From JBCCEJ01 sp039030335 (GTDB lineage Bacteria > Pseudomonadota > Gammaproteobacteria > HK1), in NCBI GenBank assembly GCA_039030335.1, contig JBCCEJ010000029.1:1-62561 (forward strand): DNA of 62,561 nt, in the 5' to 3' direction. A model generated the notes under the pieces. That model saw only the letters and a program-made list of their open reading frames with translations. It was not told the DNA's origin and searched no databases. Positions 18,881 through 27,137 of this stretch are shown one piece after another. Numbering within the stretch: the first letter of the stretch is position 1; every line of letters begins with the position of its first letter. A program made the translations under genes and the position numbers.

Positions 18881-19106
18881 TCAGCAGCCGGTTGGCCGGG
18901 ATCTGCGGGACGCTGCCGCCAGCGAATTCTATGGTCACATACCGCCCGCCCCAGTTGAGCGTGCGTCATGCCGGTGCGTACAGGTTGCCGCCTACCGGGT
19001 CGAAGACGATATCCACGCCGCGGCCTTCCGTACACGCCTGGAAAGCTGCATGGAGATCGGTGTCGGCATAACACACCGTGTGAGCGGCGCCGCGCTCCCG
19101 AGTCAG
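18855..19106 (-). pseudogene. Remnant of NADPH:quinone oxidoreductase (zinc-type ADH superfamily)
   Basis: The minus strand from 19106 reads in one frame as a quinone oxidoreductase middle section. First come RGAAHTVCYAD and GRGVDIVFDPVGG, typical of the NADPH-binding fold. Then, after an in-frame TGA at 18966-18968 where the family has an ordinary residue, come LNWGGRYVTIEFAGG and IPANRLLIRNRKAIG. A final TGA is at 18855-18857. The N-terminal catalytic domain and the C-terminus are missing. The piece is wedged between the 3' ends of the membrane-protein and ABC genes and overlaps both. It is a degraded gene, not a functional one. Confidence 0.8.
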
Positions 19107-20920
19107 GCAGGCGCCACTACGACGCCGTCATCATCCTCGCCGCGGTTTTCCTGCTGCCGCAGCCACATCTGTGCGTACAGGCCGTCGCGGGCCACCAGAG
19201 TCAGGTGGTCGCCGCGTTCAACTACCTTGCCGCCGTCGAGCACAATGATCTCATCCGCCTCCACGACGGTCGAAAGCCGATGGGCTATCGACAACGTCGT
19301 GCGCCCGCGGCTCAGCTCGCGGAGATTGTTCTGAATCTGCAGTTCGGTGCGTGAATCGAGCGCGGAAGTGGCTTCATCGAAGACCAGGATCCGCGGTCCT
19401 TTGAGAATGCTCCGGGCAATGGCGACCCGCTGCTTTTCTCCGCCGGACAGTTTCAGTCCGCGCTCGCCAACCATCGTCTGATAGGCGTTCGGTGTGTTCA
19501 TGATGAAGTCGTGGATACGCGCGAGTCTTGCCGCTTCTTCGACTTCCGCCGGCGACGCACCGGGCCTCCCGTAAGCGATGTTGTAGTAAACCGTATCGTT
19601 GAACAGCACGGTGTCTTGCGGCACGGTACCGATGGTCGCGCGCAGGCTTGCCTGCGTGACGTCCCTGATGTCCTGACCGTCGATCGTGATACGCCCGCCA
19701 TCCACGTCATAGAAGCGGTAGAGCAGGCGTGAGATCGTCGACTTGCCAGCTCCCGATGAGCCGACGAACGCCACCAGCTTGCCGGCCGGAACCGTGAAGC
19801 TCACGTCATCGAGAATCCTGCGCTCCGGATCGTAGCCGAAGCTGACGTTCTCGAACCTCACCTCGCCGCCTTCGAGGGTGAGCGGTTCGGCATCGTCGCG
19901 GTCGGCCACCTCCTGGTCTACGCCCAGGAGTTCGAGCATCTTTTCGATATCGATGAGCGCCTGTTTGATCTCACGGTAGACGTACCCGAAGAAGCCTAAC
20001 GGCTGATAAAGCTGCATCAGATAGGTGTTCGCCATCACGAATCCACCCATCGTCAGCGTGCCGTCGACGATGCCTTGCCCGGTGACCAGCATGACGAGCG
20101 TCAGCCCTATCGCGATGATCACCGCCTGGCCGATGTTCAACAGCGCGAGCGAGGTCTGTGAGCGAATCGACGCCCGCTCGTATCCGCGCAGGGCTACCTC
20201 GTAGCGGGCCGCTTCGTGGCTTTCGTTCGCGAAATACTTGACGGTCTCGAAATTGAGCAGGCTGTCGATGGCCTTGGTGTTGGCGGTGCTGTCGGCCTCG
20301 TTCATCTGCCGTCGGAACTTGAGCCGCCATTCGGTGACACTCATCGTGTACCAGATGTAGGTGACGACCGTGACCAGCGCTATCAGCGCCACGGTCAGGT
20401 CGAGCGCAATCCACAACACGCCGAACACCAGCGCGATCTCGATAATGGTCGGGATAATGTTGAAGAGGCTGAAGCGGAGCAGCGTGTCGATCGCCTGCGT
20501 GCCTCGTTCGATCGCGCGCGACAACCCGCCCGTCTGCCGGTCCAGGTGAAATCTGAGCGAGAGCGCGTGTAAGTGCTCGAAGACCTGTAGTGCCACCACC
20601 CGAATGGCACGCTGTCCGACTTTCGCGAAAATCGCGTCGCGCAGCTCTCCGAACACCAGCGACAGCACGCGGGCGACGCCATAACCGACGATCAGCAGTA
20701 CAGGCAATACGACCGGGTTGGCGGAATCCAGGGTCAGCGCATCGATCGCTTCTTTGTAGAACCAGGGCACGTACACGACGGCGACCTTGGCCAGCACCAG
20801 GCATGCCAGTGCCACGACCACGCGAAATTTGATCCCGACTTCGTCACGTGGCCACAGGTACGCGAGCAGTGCGCGCAGGGTGGCTACGCTGTCGTAGCGG
20901 GAGTGTCCCCCTTCAAGCAT
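19103..20920 (-). CDS. Atm1-type ABC exporter, fused permease and ATPase
   Basis: This 605-residue half-transporter has six membrane helices in the first 330 residues. The LRDAIFAKVGQRAIRVVALQVFEHLHALS region is characteristic of the Atm1/HMT1 (ABCB6/7-like) subfamily. The ATPase domain has Walker A GSSGAGKST, signature LSGGEKQR, Walker B ILVFDEATSALD and an H-loop SIAHRLST. Relatives export glutathione-linked sulfur species or metal-thiol conjugates. Such a role would fit the cysteine desulfurase-like, GST and persulfide-related genes elsewhere here, but that link is inference. It works as a homodimer. Confidence 0.9.
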   Translation of the reverse strand: MLEGGHSRYDSVATLRALLAYLWPRDEVGIKFRVVVALACLVLAKVAVVYVPWFYKEAIDALTLDSANPVVLPVLLIVGYGVARVLSLVFGELRDAIFAKVGQRAIRVVALQVFEHLHALSLRFHLDRQTGGLSRAIERGTQAIDTLLRFSLFNIIPTIIEIALVFGVLWIALDLTVALIALVTVVTYIWYTMSVTEWRLKFRRQMNEADSTANTKAIDSLLNFETVKYFANESHEAARYEVALRGYERASIRSQTSLALLNIGQAVIIAIGLTLVMLVTGQGIVDGTLTMGGFVMANTYLMQLYQPLGFFGYVYREIKQALIDIEKMLELLGVDQEVADRDDAEPLTLEGGEVRFENVSFGYDPERRILDDVSFTVPAGKLVAFVGSSGAGKSTISRLLYRFYDVDGGRITIDGQDIRDVTQASLRATIGTVPQDTVLFNDTVYYNIAYGRPGASPAEVEEAARLARIHDFIMNTPNAYQTMVGERGLKLSGGEKQRVAIARSILKGPRILVFDEATSALDSRTELQIQNNLRELSRGRTTLSIAHRLSTVVEADEIIVLDGGKVVERGDHLTLVARDGLYAQMWLRQQENRGEDDDGVVVAPA

Positions 20921-21055
20921 GCAAATGTCCGCGGGTTACCCCGGCCTATGAAAACGCTGCTGCTTGAGATGGGAACGAAATCTCCCAACGCAATGGCCTG
21001 CAAAGACCCCGGGATTTGTTTCGCCGTCTGTCTTCCGTTCGCCGGGTTGTCGTGC

Positions 21056-21910
21056 TCAAGAAGGCTCCGCCGAACGCGCGAACTCAATTTCACTGACGCG
21101 CGGGCCGTAGTGCAGGATGCTCGACTTCAGATTGCCGTGGGTGTCCGGTTGATCCGCGAACGCGAAAATGGTCTGCAGACGGCGGCGTTTGCCGATAACC
21201 GGCGTGACGCGGTGCAGGCTGTAGTGTCCCTGAAACAGGTTTAGTGCACCGGGCTTGAGTTCGAGCTGCCGTACGCCCGACAGATCGCCGTCTAACACCG
21301 CTTGCACCGCATCGAAGTGCTCGTCTGCGTCACTGCGAATGCGCGGCGCGTACTCGAACACACCGCCCGCCTCTGGAGCCTGCAGTAGTAGCGTCGTGAC
21401 CAGCTGGCCGCGGTCGAAATGCCATTGCTGACAGCCGTGTTCCTCCATGACCGAGATGTTCAGCGACTGGTAGCGATCCGCCAGGCGGTAAAGGCGCCGA
21501 ACGCCGCGCACCGCCGCGACCAGACGCGTCACCAGATCGCTTTCGTAGAGCCGGCGCAGCAGAGTCGACTCAGGGATCAGGTCATATGCGACTTGCGCCA
21601 GACAGCGCTTACCCTCACGGCGCGTTGGGTGGTCATCGGGTACGTCGGGACCACCCAGGTCGTAGTTGAAGAAATACGGGCTGACCGCGGTCGGACCGGC
21701 GAATCCACGGGCGGCCAGCGATTCAGCTTCCTCGACCATGCGTCGAAGCGCCGTGGGATTCAGGAAGCCCTCCAACGATGCCGCGCCGTCGCGTTCGAGG
21801 TCGTGTTGAATCGACTGGACCAGGTTGCGCCCTGCCGCAGATTCGAGCTGCTGGAGCGGATAACGATCCAGATCGACGAGGCGGTGGATCTCCGTGTCTT
21901 CGCGTGACAT
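21056..21910 (-). CDS. 2-oxoglutarate/Fe(II) oxygenase, HalD/BesD-like fold
   Basis: The protein has 284 residues. The double-stranded beta-helix core carries HFDRGQ (HxD iron ligands) and LLQAPEAGGVFEYAPRIR, a segment shared with the HalD/BesD-like family. A distal His sits in FQGHYSLHRVTPV, and an Arg for 2-oxoglutarate lies just after (RRLQTIFAFAD). Radical halogenases of this family have Gly in place of the Asp. The Asp is present here, so hydroxylation is expected instead. I chose ATG 21910, five bases after the TPP-enzyme stop, with GAGG upstream; a TTG at 21919 is in frame. Coupling to the TPP enzyme suggests a shared small-molecule pathway. Confidence 0.82.
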   Translation of the reverse strand: MSREDTEIHRLVDLDRYPLQQLESAAGRNLVQSIQHDLERDGAASLEGFLNPTALRRMVEEAESLAARGFAGPTAVSPYFFNYDLGGPDVPDDHPTRREGKRCLAQVAYDLIPESTLLRRLYESDLVTRLVAAVRGVRRLYRLADRYQSLNISVMEEHGCQQWHFDRGQLVTTLLLQAPEAGGVFEYAPRIRSDADEHFDAVQAVLDGDLSGVRQLELKPGALNLFQGHYSLHRVTPVIGKRRRLQTIFAFADQPDTHGNLKSSILHYGPRVSEIEFARSAEPS

Positions 21911-21915
21911 CGCGG

Positions 21916-23460
21916 TCAAACCACGACCTCGATGAGGTAGGGACCTTCGACGTCCAGGCCCGCAGACAGCGCCTTCGCGAACGCTTCGGCACTTTCCACC
22001 CGCGTAGCTTCGACTCCCATACCGTTCGCCATCTGCACCCAGTCGAGTACCGGGCGGTCGAGCGTCAGCATATCGAGCGCTTTCGGCCCCGGATTGCTGG
22101 CGCCGACGCGACCGAGCTCACCTTTCAGGATCTCATAGTCGCGGTTGGCGAAGACGACCGTCGTGACGTTCAGGCCCTCGCGCGCCTGAGTCCACAGTGC
22201 CTGCAGCGTGTACATGCCGCTGCCGTCGCCAGAGAGGCAAACGGTCTTGCGGTCCGGGCATGCCAGCGCCGCGCCGGTAGCGAGGGGCATACCCAGCCCG
22301 ATCGAGCCGCCCATGTTATTCAACCAGTCGTGCGGCGGGGCCCCGGCGGTCAATGTGAAGAAGCCGCGGCCGGTCGTTACCGACTCGTCTGCAACGATTG
22401 CGTTCTCGGGTAGTAGGGCACCCAGCACAGCCGCGATCGAGTCTTTGGTTAACGCTCCAGACGGAAGGTCTGGCCGGAACGCTTGTTGCACTGCCGCGGT
22501 TGCGCTGTTCGCGTCCACTTCGTCGGCCAGCCACTCCAGGGCATGTACGCCGTCTTCGTGCAGCTCGCTCAGCCGGTGGATCTGGCAGCCCTCCGGCGTC
22601 AGCACGCTCGGTTTGCCGGGGTAAGCGAAGAACGCGACCGGAGGTTTGGCGCCCACCAGGATGACGTGTTGATAGGGCTTCAGCACTTCGAGGGCCTGGT
22701 CGACGGGAAATGGCACGCGGTTGACGGCGTAGCGGCCTGCGCCGCGTTGCGTGCGCGAGTTGGAACCCTGGGCGATGATCTTCGCGCCGGTCGCCGCGCT
22801 GATTTTGCCTGCCAGCTCGAGCCCCCGCTCGCGTAGCGCGAGGCCGGTCAGTACGATCGCGGTCGGTTCGCCTGAGCGGAGTACGGCGACCGCATTGCGC
22901 AGTGCGTCTTCACCGATCTGCGGTCGCTCCGGCACTCCGACGACCGGTGCCGGGCCCGTACCTTCGTCCCACGCGGTGTTGGCCGGGAGTATCAGGCACG
23001 CGATCTGTCCAGGGTGTGCGCGCGCGGCCGCCACCGCGTCCGCGCCGTCGGCGGCCACCGAGCGGGCGTCTCTGGAAGTCTTGACCCAATGCGAGACGGG
23101 CCAGGCCATGCCCTCGATATCAGCCGTTAGCGGCGCATCGTGTTCGATGTGATAAGTCGCGTGTTCGCCGATGATGTTGACCATCGGCGTCGAGGCTTTC
23201 TTCGCATTGTGCAGGTTGGCGGCGGCATTGCCGAGCCCGGGACCGAGGTGCAACAGCGTCGACGCCGGCTTGTCGGCCATGCGCGCGTAGCCGTCGGCGG
23301 CCCCGGTTACAACACCCTCGAACAGGCCGAGCACGCAACGCATTCCGTCCACGCGGTCAAGCGCGGCCACAAAATGCATCTCCGAGGTTCCGGGATTTGC
23401 GAAACATACATCCACGTTCGACGCGAGCAGCGTGCGAACGAGGCTTTCGGCGCCGTTCAT
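21916..23460 (-). CDS. Thiamine pyrophosphate enzyme, acetolactate synthase large-subunit-like
   Basis: The protein has 514 residues and three domains. The N-terminal PYR domain has ANPGTSEMHFVAALD, with the TPP-activating Glu near 50 (LFEGVVTGAADGYARM). A central TH3 domain follows. The C-terminal PP domain has SGDGSGMYTLQALW and a matching Asn in FANRDYEILKGELG (GDG-N motif). It is shorter than IlvB/IlvI and has no regulatory partner gene nearby, so decarboxylation or carboligation of another 2-oxo acid is as likely as acetolactate synthesis. I chose ATG 23460 for its AGGAGA site; an open frame extends 37 codons upstream without family likeness. Confidence 0.85.
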   Translation of the reverse strand: MNGAESLVRTLLASNVDVCFANPGTSEMHFVAALDRVDGMRCVLGLFEGVVTGAADGYARMADKPASTLLHLGPGLGNAAANLHNAKKASTPMVNIIGEHATYHIEHDAPLTADIEGMAWPVSHWVKTSRDARSVAADGADAVAAARAHPGQIACLILPANTAWDEGTGPAPVVGVPERPQIGEDALRNAVAVLRSGEPTAIVLTGLALRERGLELAGKISAATGAKIIAQGSNSRTQRGAGRYAVNRVPFPVDQALEVLKPYQHVILVGAKPPVAFFAYPGKPSVLTPEGCQIHRLSELHEDGVHALEWLADEVDANSATAAVQQAFRPDLPSGALTKDSIAAVLGALLPENAIVADESVTTGRGFFTLTAGAPPHDWLNNMGGSIGLGMPLATGAALACPDRKTVCLSGDGSGMYTLQALWTQAREGLNVTTVVFANRDYEILKGELGRVGASNPGPKALDMLTLDRPVLDWVQMANGMGVEATRVESAEAFAKALSAGLDVEGPYLIEVVV

Positions 23461-23765
23461 ACAGGTTCTCCTGAGATTCGAGTGCTGGTTGTCTGCGACG
23501 GATGTGCGCCGTTGACGACAACCGGGGGCGATGTAGCGCGGGTTATACACTGCGCCAGGAAACCACATCAATCCGCACGCGGCCGCCAGCGCCGCTATCA
23601 GACCGCCGGTCTCCGGCCCCTGGCACCGCTACGCCAGGACCCGTGATGCCCGGTCGTTTCGGGATAGCAAGCCGAATCGGGCCGAAAGTGTGAACCGTAG
23701 CCCTTGTGGGTTATCGCCCGGTCCTGTAACACTTCTGACTGGCTGCCAGATGAGAAGCGAAGAGT
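23461..23765. other. 305-base divergent intergenic region
   Basis: This gap lies between the minus-strand TPP enzyme and plus-strand asnB. It must carry promoters for both, but I find only weak candidates (for example TTGTGG...TGTAAC near 23706-23734 with 15-base spacing). No RNA gene, repeat or conserved small frame is visible. Confidence 0.35.
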
Positions 23766-25691
23766 ATGTGCGGCATAGCTGGGTTCCTTGGCCGCGGCGG
23801 CTCGCCCGAGTTGCTTGAGAGCCGTGCAAGACGCATGAGCGACGTAATCGAGCACCGGGGACCGGATTCCGATGGAGTATGGGTCGACGCTGACGCCGGG
23901 CTGGCACTGGCCCACCGGCGCCTCGCGATCGTCGATCTCAGTCCGACCGGTCATCAGCCGATGGTGTCCTCCTGCGAGCGTTTTGTCGTCAGTTACAACG
24001 GCGAGATTTACAACGCTGACGATCTGCGTGGCGACCTGGAGCGGGCCGGTCGCACGATGCGCGGCACATCAGACACCGAGGTCATGCTGGAAGCCTGCGC
24101 GCAGTGGGGCATCGCGCGAACGTTCGAACAGCTGATCGGAATGTTTGCCGTCGCGCTATGGGATCGCGAGACGCGTACGCTGACGTTGATTCGGGACCGG
24201 CTCGGCATCAAGCCCGTCTACTACACGGTGCGCGACGGCGAACTCCTGTTCGGCTCCGAACTGAAGTCGATGCTCGCGGTGATGCCGGCCACGCCGCCGC
24301 TCGATCCTAACGCCCTGCCGGCTTTCATGCGCCACGGCTACATTCCGGCCCCCTATACGATCTTCGAGGGCGTCTCCAAGCTGGAGCCGGGGATGATCCT
24401 GAGCTACCGCGCGCCAGACGACATGAGCATCGAGCCGTTCTGGTCGCTTCCCGACGTCGTAACCGGCGCGCGGAGACAAAGTGTGCCGGAGGACGAAGCC
24501 GGCCAGATCGAAGGTCTGCACGATATCTTGCTCGACGCGGTCGGCCGGCGCATGGTGGCCGATGTGCCGCTTGGCGCGTTTTTGTCCGGCGGTATCGACT
24601 CGTCCACGGTCGTCGCTTTGATGCAGGCGCAAAGTGCACGGCCGGTAAGGACGTTCTCCATCGGCTTCAACGCGGAAGGCTACGACGAGGCTCAGCACGC
24701 GAAGGCCGTAGCCACGCATCTGGGAACAGACCATACGGAACTCTACGTCGAGCCCCAGCATGCCTTCGATGTCATTCCCAGGCTCGCGGACATCTACGAC
24801 GAACCGTTCGCGGATTCGTCGCAGATCCCGACGTTTCTGGTCTCGGAGCTGACGCGGCGCCATGTGACGGTGTCGCTTTCCGGAGACGGCGGAGATGAGT
24901 TGTTTGCCGGCTACAACCGGTACCTGGCGGGCGCGCAGCTAAGTGGCGTCGTCAAGCGCGTGCCGGACCCGCTGCGCCGTCTTGCGGCCTGGGGTGTACA
25001 CCGGCTGTCACCGGGCACCTGGACCGGCTTGAGCCGGGTCATACCGCCCAGCAAGCGACCGCCGCAGTTCGGCTCGAAGCTCTACAAACTCGCCGACTTT
25101 CTGACGTCCACGCCGAGCGAGGTCTATCGGCGGCTCATCAGCCAGTGGGATGACCCGATGGCGGCGATGCAGGTTGGCAGGGAGCCTGAGAGTGTGCTGT
25201 GGCGTGAAGAGCGCCTGGCGGCGCTACGCAATGAAGTGGAGTGGATGCAGTACGCCGACACGCTGACCTACCTGCCGGATGACATCTTGACCAAAGTAGA
25301 TCGGGCGTCGATGGCTGTCGCGCTGGAGGCGCGCGTCCCGCTTCTCGACCACCGGGTCGTGGCGTACGCGTGGAGTTTGCCGATGCGTCAGAAGCTGCGC
25401 GGCGGAACGACGAAATGGGCACTGAGGCAGGTCTTGTACAAGTATGTACCGCAGGAGTTGATGGAACGGCCGAAGATGGGGTTCGGTGTTCCCATCGACA
25501 GCTGGCTGAGAGGGCCGCTCCGCGACTGGGCCGAAGACCTGCTGAGCGAAACGTCGCTCAACGCTGAAGGGCTGTTGAACACCGCCAACATTCGTGAGCT
25601 CTGGCGCCAGCACCTGGCTGGCGATCGGGACTGGCACTACGCGCTCTGGAATGTGCTGATGCTGCAGGCCTGGCGCCGTCGCTGGGCGTAA
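23766..25691 (+). CDS. asnB: Asparagine synthase (glutamine-hydrolysing)
   Basis: The protein has 641 residues. The nucleophile Cys2 follows the initiator Met (MCGIAGFLG). The Ntn glutaminase domain has EHRGPDSDG, LAHRRLAIVDLSP, a GEIYN motif and an HRG Arg. The C-terminal synthetase domain carries the PP-loop FLSGGIDSS and SGDGGDELFAGYNRY. It converts Asp, Gln and ATP to Asn and Glu. Copies of this length (above the 554 of E. coli AsnB) are common at the edge of polysaccharide loci, where they may amidate uronic acids instead of making free asparagine. Here it opens the plus-strand glycan region. Confidence 0.93.
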   Translation: MCGIAGFLGRGGSPELLESRARRMSDVIEHRGPDSDGVWVDADAGLALAHRRLAIVDLSPTGHQPMVSSCERFVVSYNGEIYNADDLRGDLERAGRTMRGTSDTEVMLEACAQWGIARTFEQLIGMFAVALWDRETRTLTLIRDRLGIKPVYYTVRDGELLFGSELKSMLAVMPATPPLDPNALPAFMRHGYIPAPYTIFEGVSKLEPGMILSYRAPDDMSIEPFWSLPDVVTGARRQSVPEDEAGQIEGLHDILLDAVGRRMVADVPLGAFLSGGIDSSTVVALMQAQSARPVRTFSIGFNAEGYDEAQHAKAVATHLGTDHTELYVEPQHAFDVIPRLADIYDEPFADSSQIPTFLVSELTRRHVTVSLSGDGGDELFAGYNRYLAGAQLSGVVKRVPDPLRRLAAWGVHRLSPGTWTGLSRVIPPSKRPPQFGSKLYKLADFLTSTPSEVYRRLISQWDDPMAAMQVGREPESVLWREERLAALRNEVEWMQYADTLTYLPDDILTKVDRASMAVALEARVPLLDHRVVAYAWSLPMRQKLRGGTTKWALRQVLYKYVPQELMERPKMGFGVPIDSWLRGPLRDWAEDLLSETSLNAEGLLNTANIRELWRQHLAGDRDWHYALWNVLMLQAWRRRWA

Positions 25692-25787
25692 CGCAGCGGC
25701 ACTGAGGTCGCGCGTCGCTGCCTACCACCCCGCACATAATCCGGCTAGGATCCGCGCCCATCTATGATATGACCTGGTGATTGACCG

Positions 25788-26165
25788 ATGGGCCCCGATT
25801 TCGACAAGTCGCCCATGATCCCGGCTATTGCTCAAGACGCAGCGTCAGGCAAGGTCCTGATGCTCGCGTATATGAACGCTGTCGCCTACGCAGAAACCCT
25901 GAAGACCCGACGGGTTTGCTACTACAGTCGCAGCCGCGACAGGCTGTGGCGCAAAGGAGAGGAAAGCGGCAACGTCCAGCACGTAAAGCACCTGTTCTAC
26001 GACTGCGATGCAGACACCATCCTCATCCAGGTCGAGCAGGTTGGGGGCGCGGCGTGTCATGAAGGGTACGAAAGTTGCTTCTCGCGCGAAGTTGACCTGG
26101 CTACGGGCGAGGCCCGGATCGTCGCAGAGCGGGTGTTCGACCCCGCGGAGGTCTACAAGAAGTGA
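25788..26165 (+). CDS. hisI: Phosphoribosyl-AMP cyclohydrolase
   Basis: This 125-residue enzyme catalyses the third step of histidine synthesis. VLMLAYMNAVAYAETLKT and YYSRSRDRLWRKGEESGN are the family signatures. DCDADTILIQVEQVGGAACH provides the Mg- and Zn-binding Asp and Cys residues, with a third Cys in YESCF. The HisE pyrophosphohydrolase domain is absent, so this is the single-domain type. It overlaps hisG by four bases (GTGA). No other his gene is in the window. Confidence 0.96.
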   Translation: MGPDFDKSPMIPAIAQDAASGKVLMLAYMNAVAYAETLKTRRVCYYSRSRDRLWRKGEESGNVQHVKHLFYDCDADTILIQVEQVGGAACHEGYESCFSREVDLATGEARIVAERVFDPAEVYKK

Positions 26166-27043
26166 GCGTGGAGCCGCGTCTCAAGCTTGGTATTCCTGCC
26201 GGAAGTCTCAAGGATGCCACCGGTGAGCTGTTTCGTCAGGCGGGTTATCAGATCACGTTCTCTTCGCGCTCGTATTATCCAAGCATCGATGATCCAGAGA
26301 TCGAATGTATGCTCGTGCGCGCGCAGGAAATGGCGCGCTACGTTTCCCAGGGTGTGCTCGATGCCGGCATCACCGGTCACGACTGGATCGTTGAGACCGG
26401 CGCCGATGTTCAGGAGCTGTGTGAACTCGTATTTTCCAAGGTGAGCCGGCGGCCCGTGCGATGGGTGTTATGTGTGCCGGATGACTCACCGGTCAAGTCT
26501 GTTGGCGACCTTCAGGGGCAGCGCGTTGCTACCGAAGTCGTCAACATGACCACCCAGTTCCTCGCGCGCCACGGCGTCACCGCGCAAGTCGAGTTCTCCT
26601 GGGGCGCGACCGAGGTGAAGCCGCCCCTGCTCGCTGATGCAATCGTCGAAGTGACCGAGACCGGGAACTCGCTCCGCGCGAACAACCTGCGCATCGTCGA
26701 AGAAGTGTTGACGAGCACGCCTCGACTCATCGCGAGCCATCAGGTCGCGACGGACGCGTGGAAAACGGCCAAGCTGCAGAACCTGGCGCTGATGCTCCAG
26801 TCCTGCCTTGCCGCCGAGGGTCAGGTTGGGCTGATGATGAACGTCGCCCGGGCGCACCTCGATGATGTCGTAGCGATTCTGCCGGCTCTCCAGCAACCGA
26901 CGGTTTCGGCCCTGTCAGATCCGGACTGGGTCAGTATCAATACCATTATCGAAGAGTCAGTAGTGCGTACGATCGTGCCGCAGCTGAAGGCCGTGGGTGC
27001 TCGCGGTATCGTCGAGTATCCGGTAAATAAGATCATCGACTGA
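26162..27043 (+). CDS. hisG: ATP phosphoribosyltransferase, long form
   Basis: This 293-residue HisG_L enzyme catalyses the first step of histidine synthesis. LKLGIPAGSLKDATGELF opens the periplasmic-binding-like catalytic core. VTETGNSLRANNLRIVEEV is the PRPP-binding segment. The final 80 residues form the ACT-like regulatory domain for histidine feedback, so HisZ is not needed. The GTG start overlaps hisI. A hairpin over the stop codon (27042-27062) probably ends this pair, separating it from the promoter at 27100. Confidence 0.95.
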   Translation: MSVEPRLKLGIPAGSLKDATGELFRQAGYQITFSSRSYYPSIDDPEIECMLVRAQEMARYVSQGVLDAGITGHDWIVETGADVQELCELVFSKVSRRPVRWVLCVPDDSPVKSVGDLQGQRVATEVVNMTTQFLARHGVTAQVEFSWGATEVKPPLLADAIVEVTETGNSLRANNLRIVEEVLTSTPRLIASHQVATDAWKTAKLQNLALMLQSCLAAEGQVGLMMNVARAHLDDVVAILPALQQPTVSALSDPDWVSINTIIEESVVRTIVPQLKAVGARGIVEYPVNKIID

Positions 27044-27062
27044 GGTCGCAGGCTGCGGCCTC
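27042..27062 (+). terminator. Hairpin closing the hisI-hisG unit
   Basis: GAGGTCGCA (27042-27050) pairs with TGCGGCCTC (27054-27062) over nine positions, including one G-U wobble, with a 3-base loop. It overlaps the hisG stop codon. The following TTCG is a poor U-tract, so termination may be partial. Its position fits the boundary before the next promoter. Confidence 0.5.
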
Positions 27063-27099
27063 TTCGCCATCCTGTCCCCACCCGCGTAGCTCATTTCGC

Positions 27100-27128
27100 T
27101 TGAACGTCAAGGATCGTGAAGGTATAGT
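27100..27128 (+). promoter_or_regulatory. Sigma70-type promoter for the glycan operon
   Basis: TTGAAC (27100-27105) and TATAGT (27123-27128) are separated by exactly 17 bases, and each matches the consensus at four or five of six positions. A start site at the normal distance (27134-27136) would fall only 2-4 bases before the GTG at 27138. The transcript would then be leaderless or nearly so. I see no Shine-Dalgarno sequence in TGTTCATCCC just before the start. Confidence 0.72.
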
Positions 27129-27137
27129 GTTCATCCC

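Noticed and set aside
18966..18968. TGA read as selenocysteine in the quinone oxidoreductase remnant
   Set aside because: The family has no Sec or Cys at this place, both ends of the gene are missing, and no SECIS-like hairpin follows immediately.
21056..21910. Radical halogenase of the BesD type
   Set aside because: Halogenases of this fold have HxG for chloride binding; this sequence has HxD in HFDRGQ, so hydroxylation is expected.
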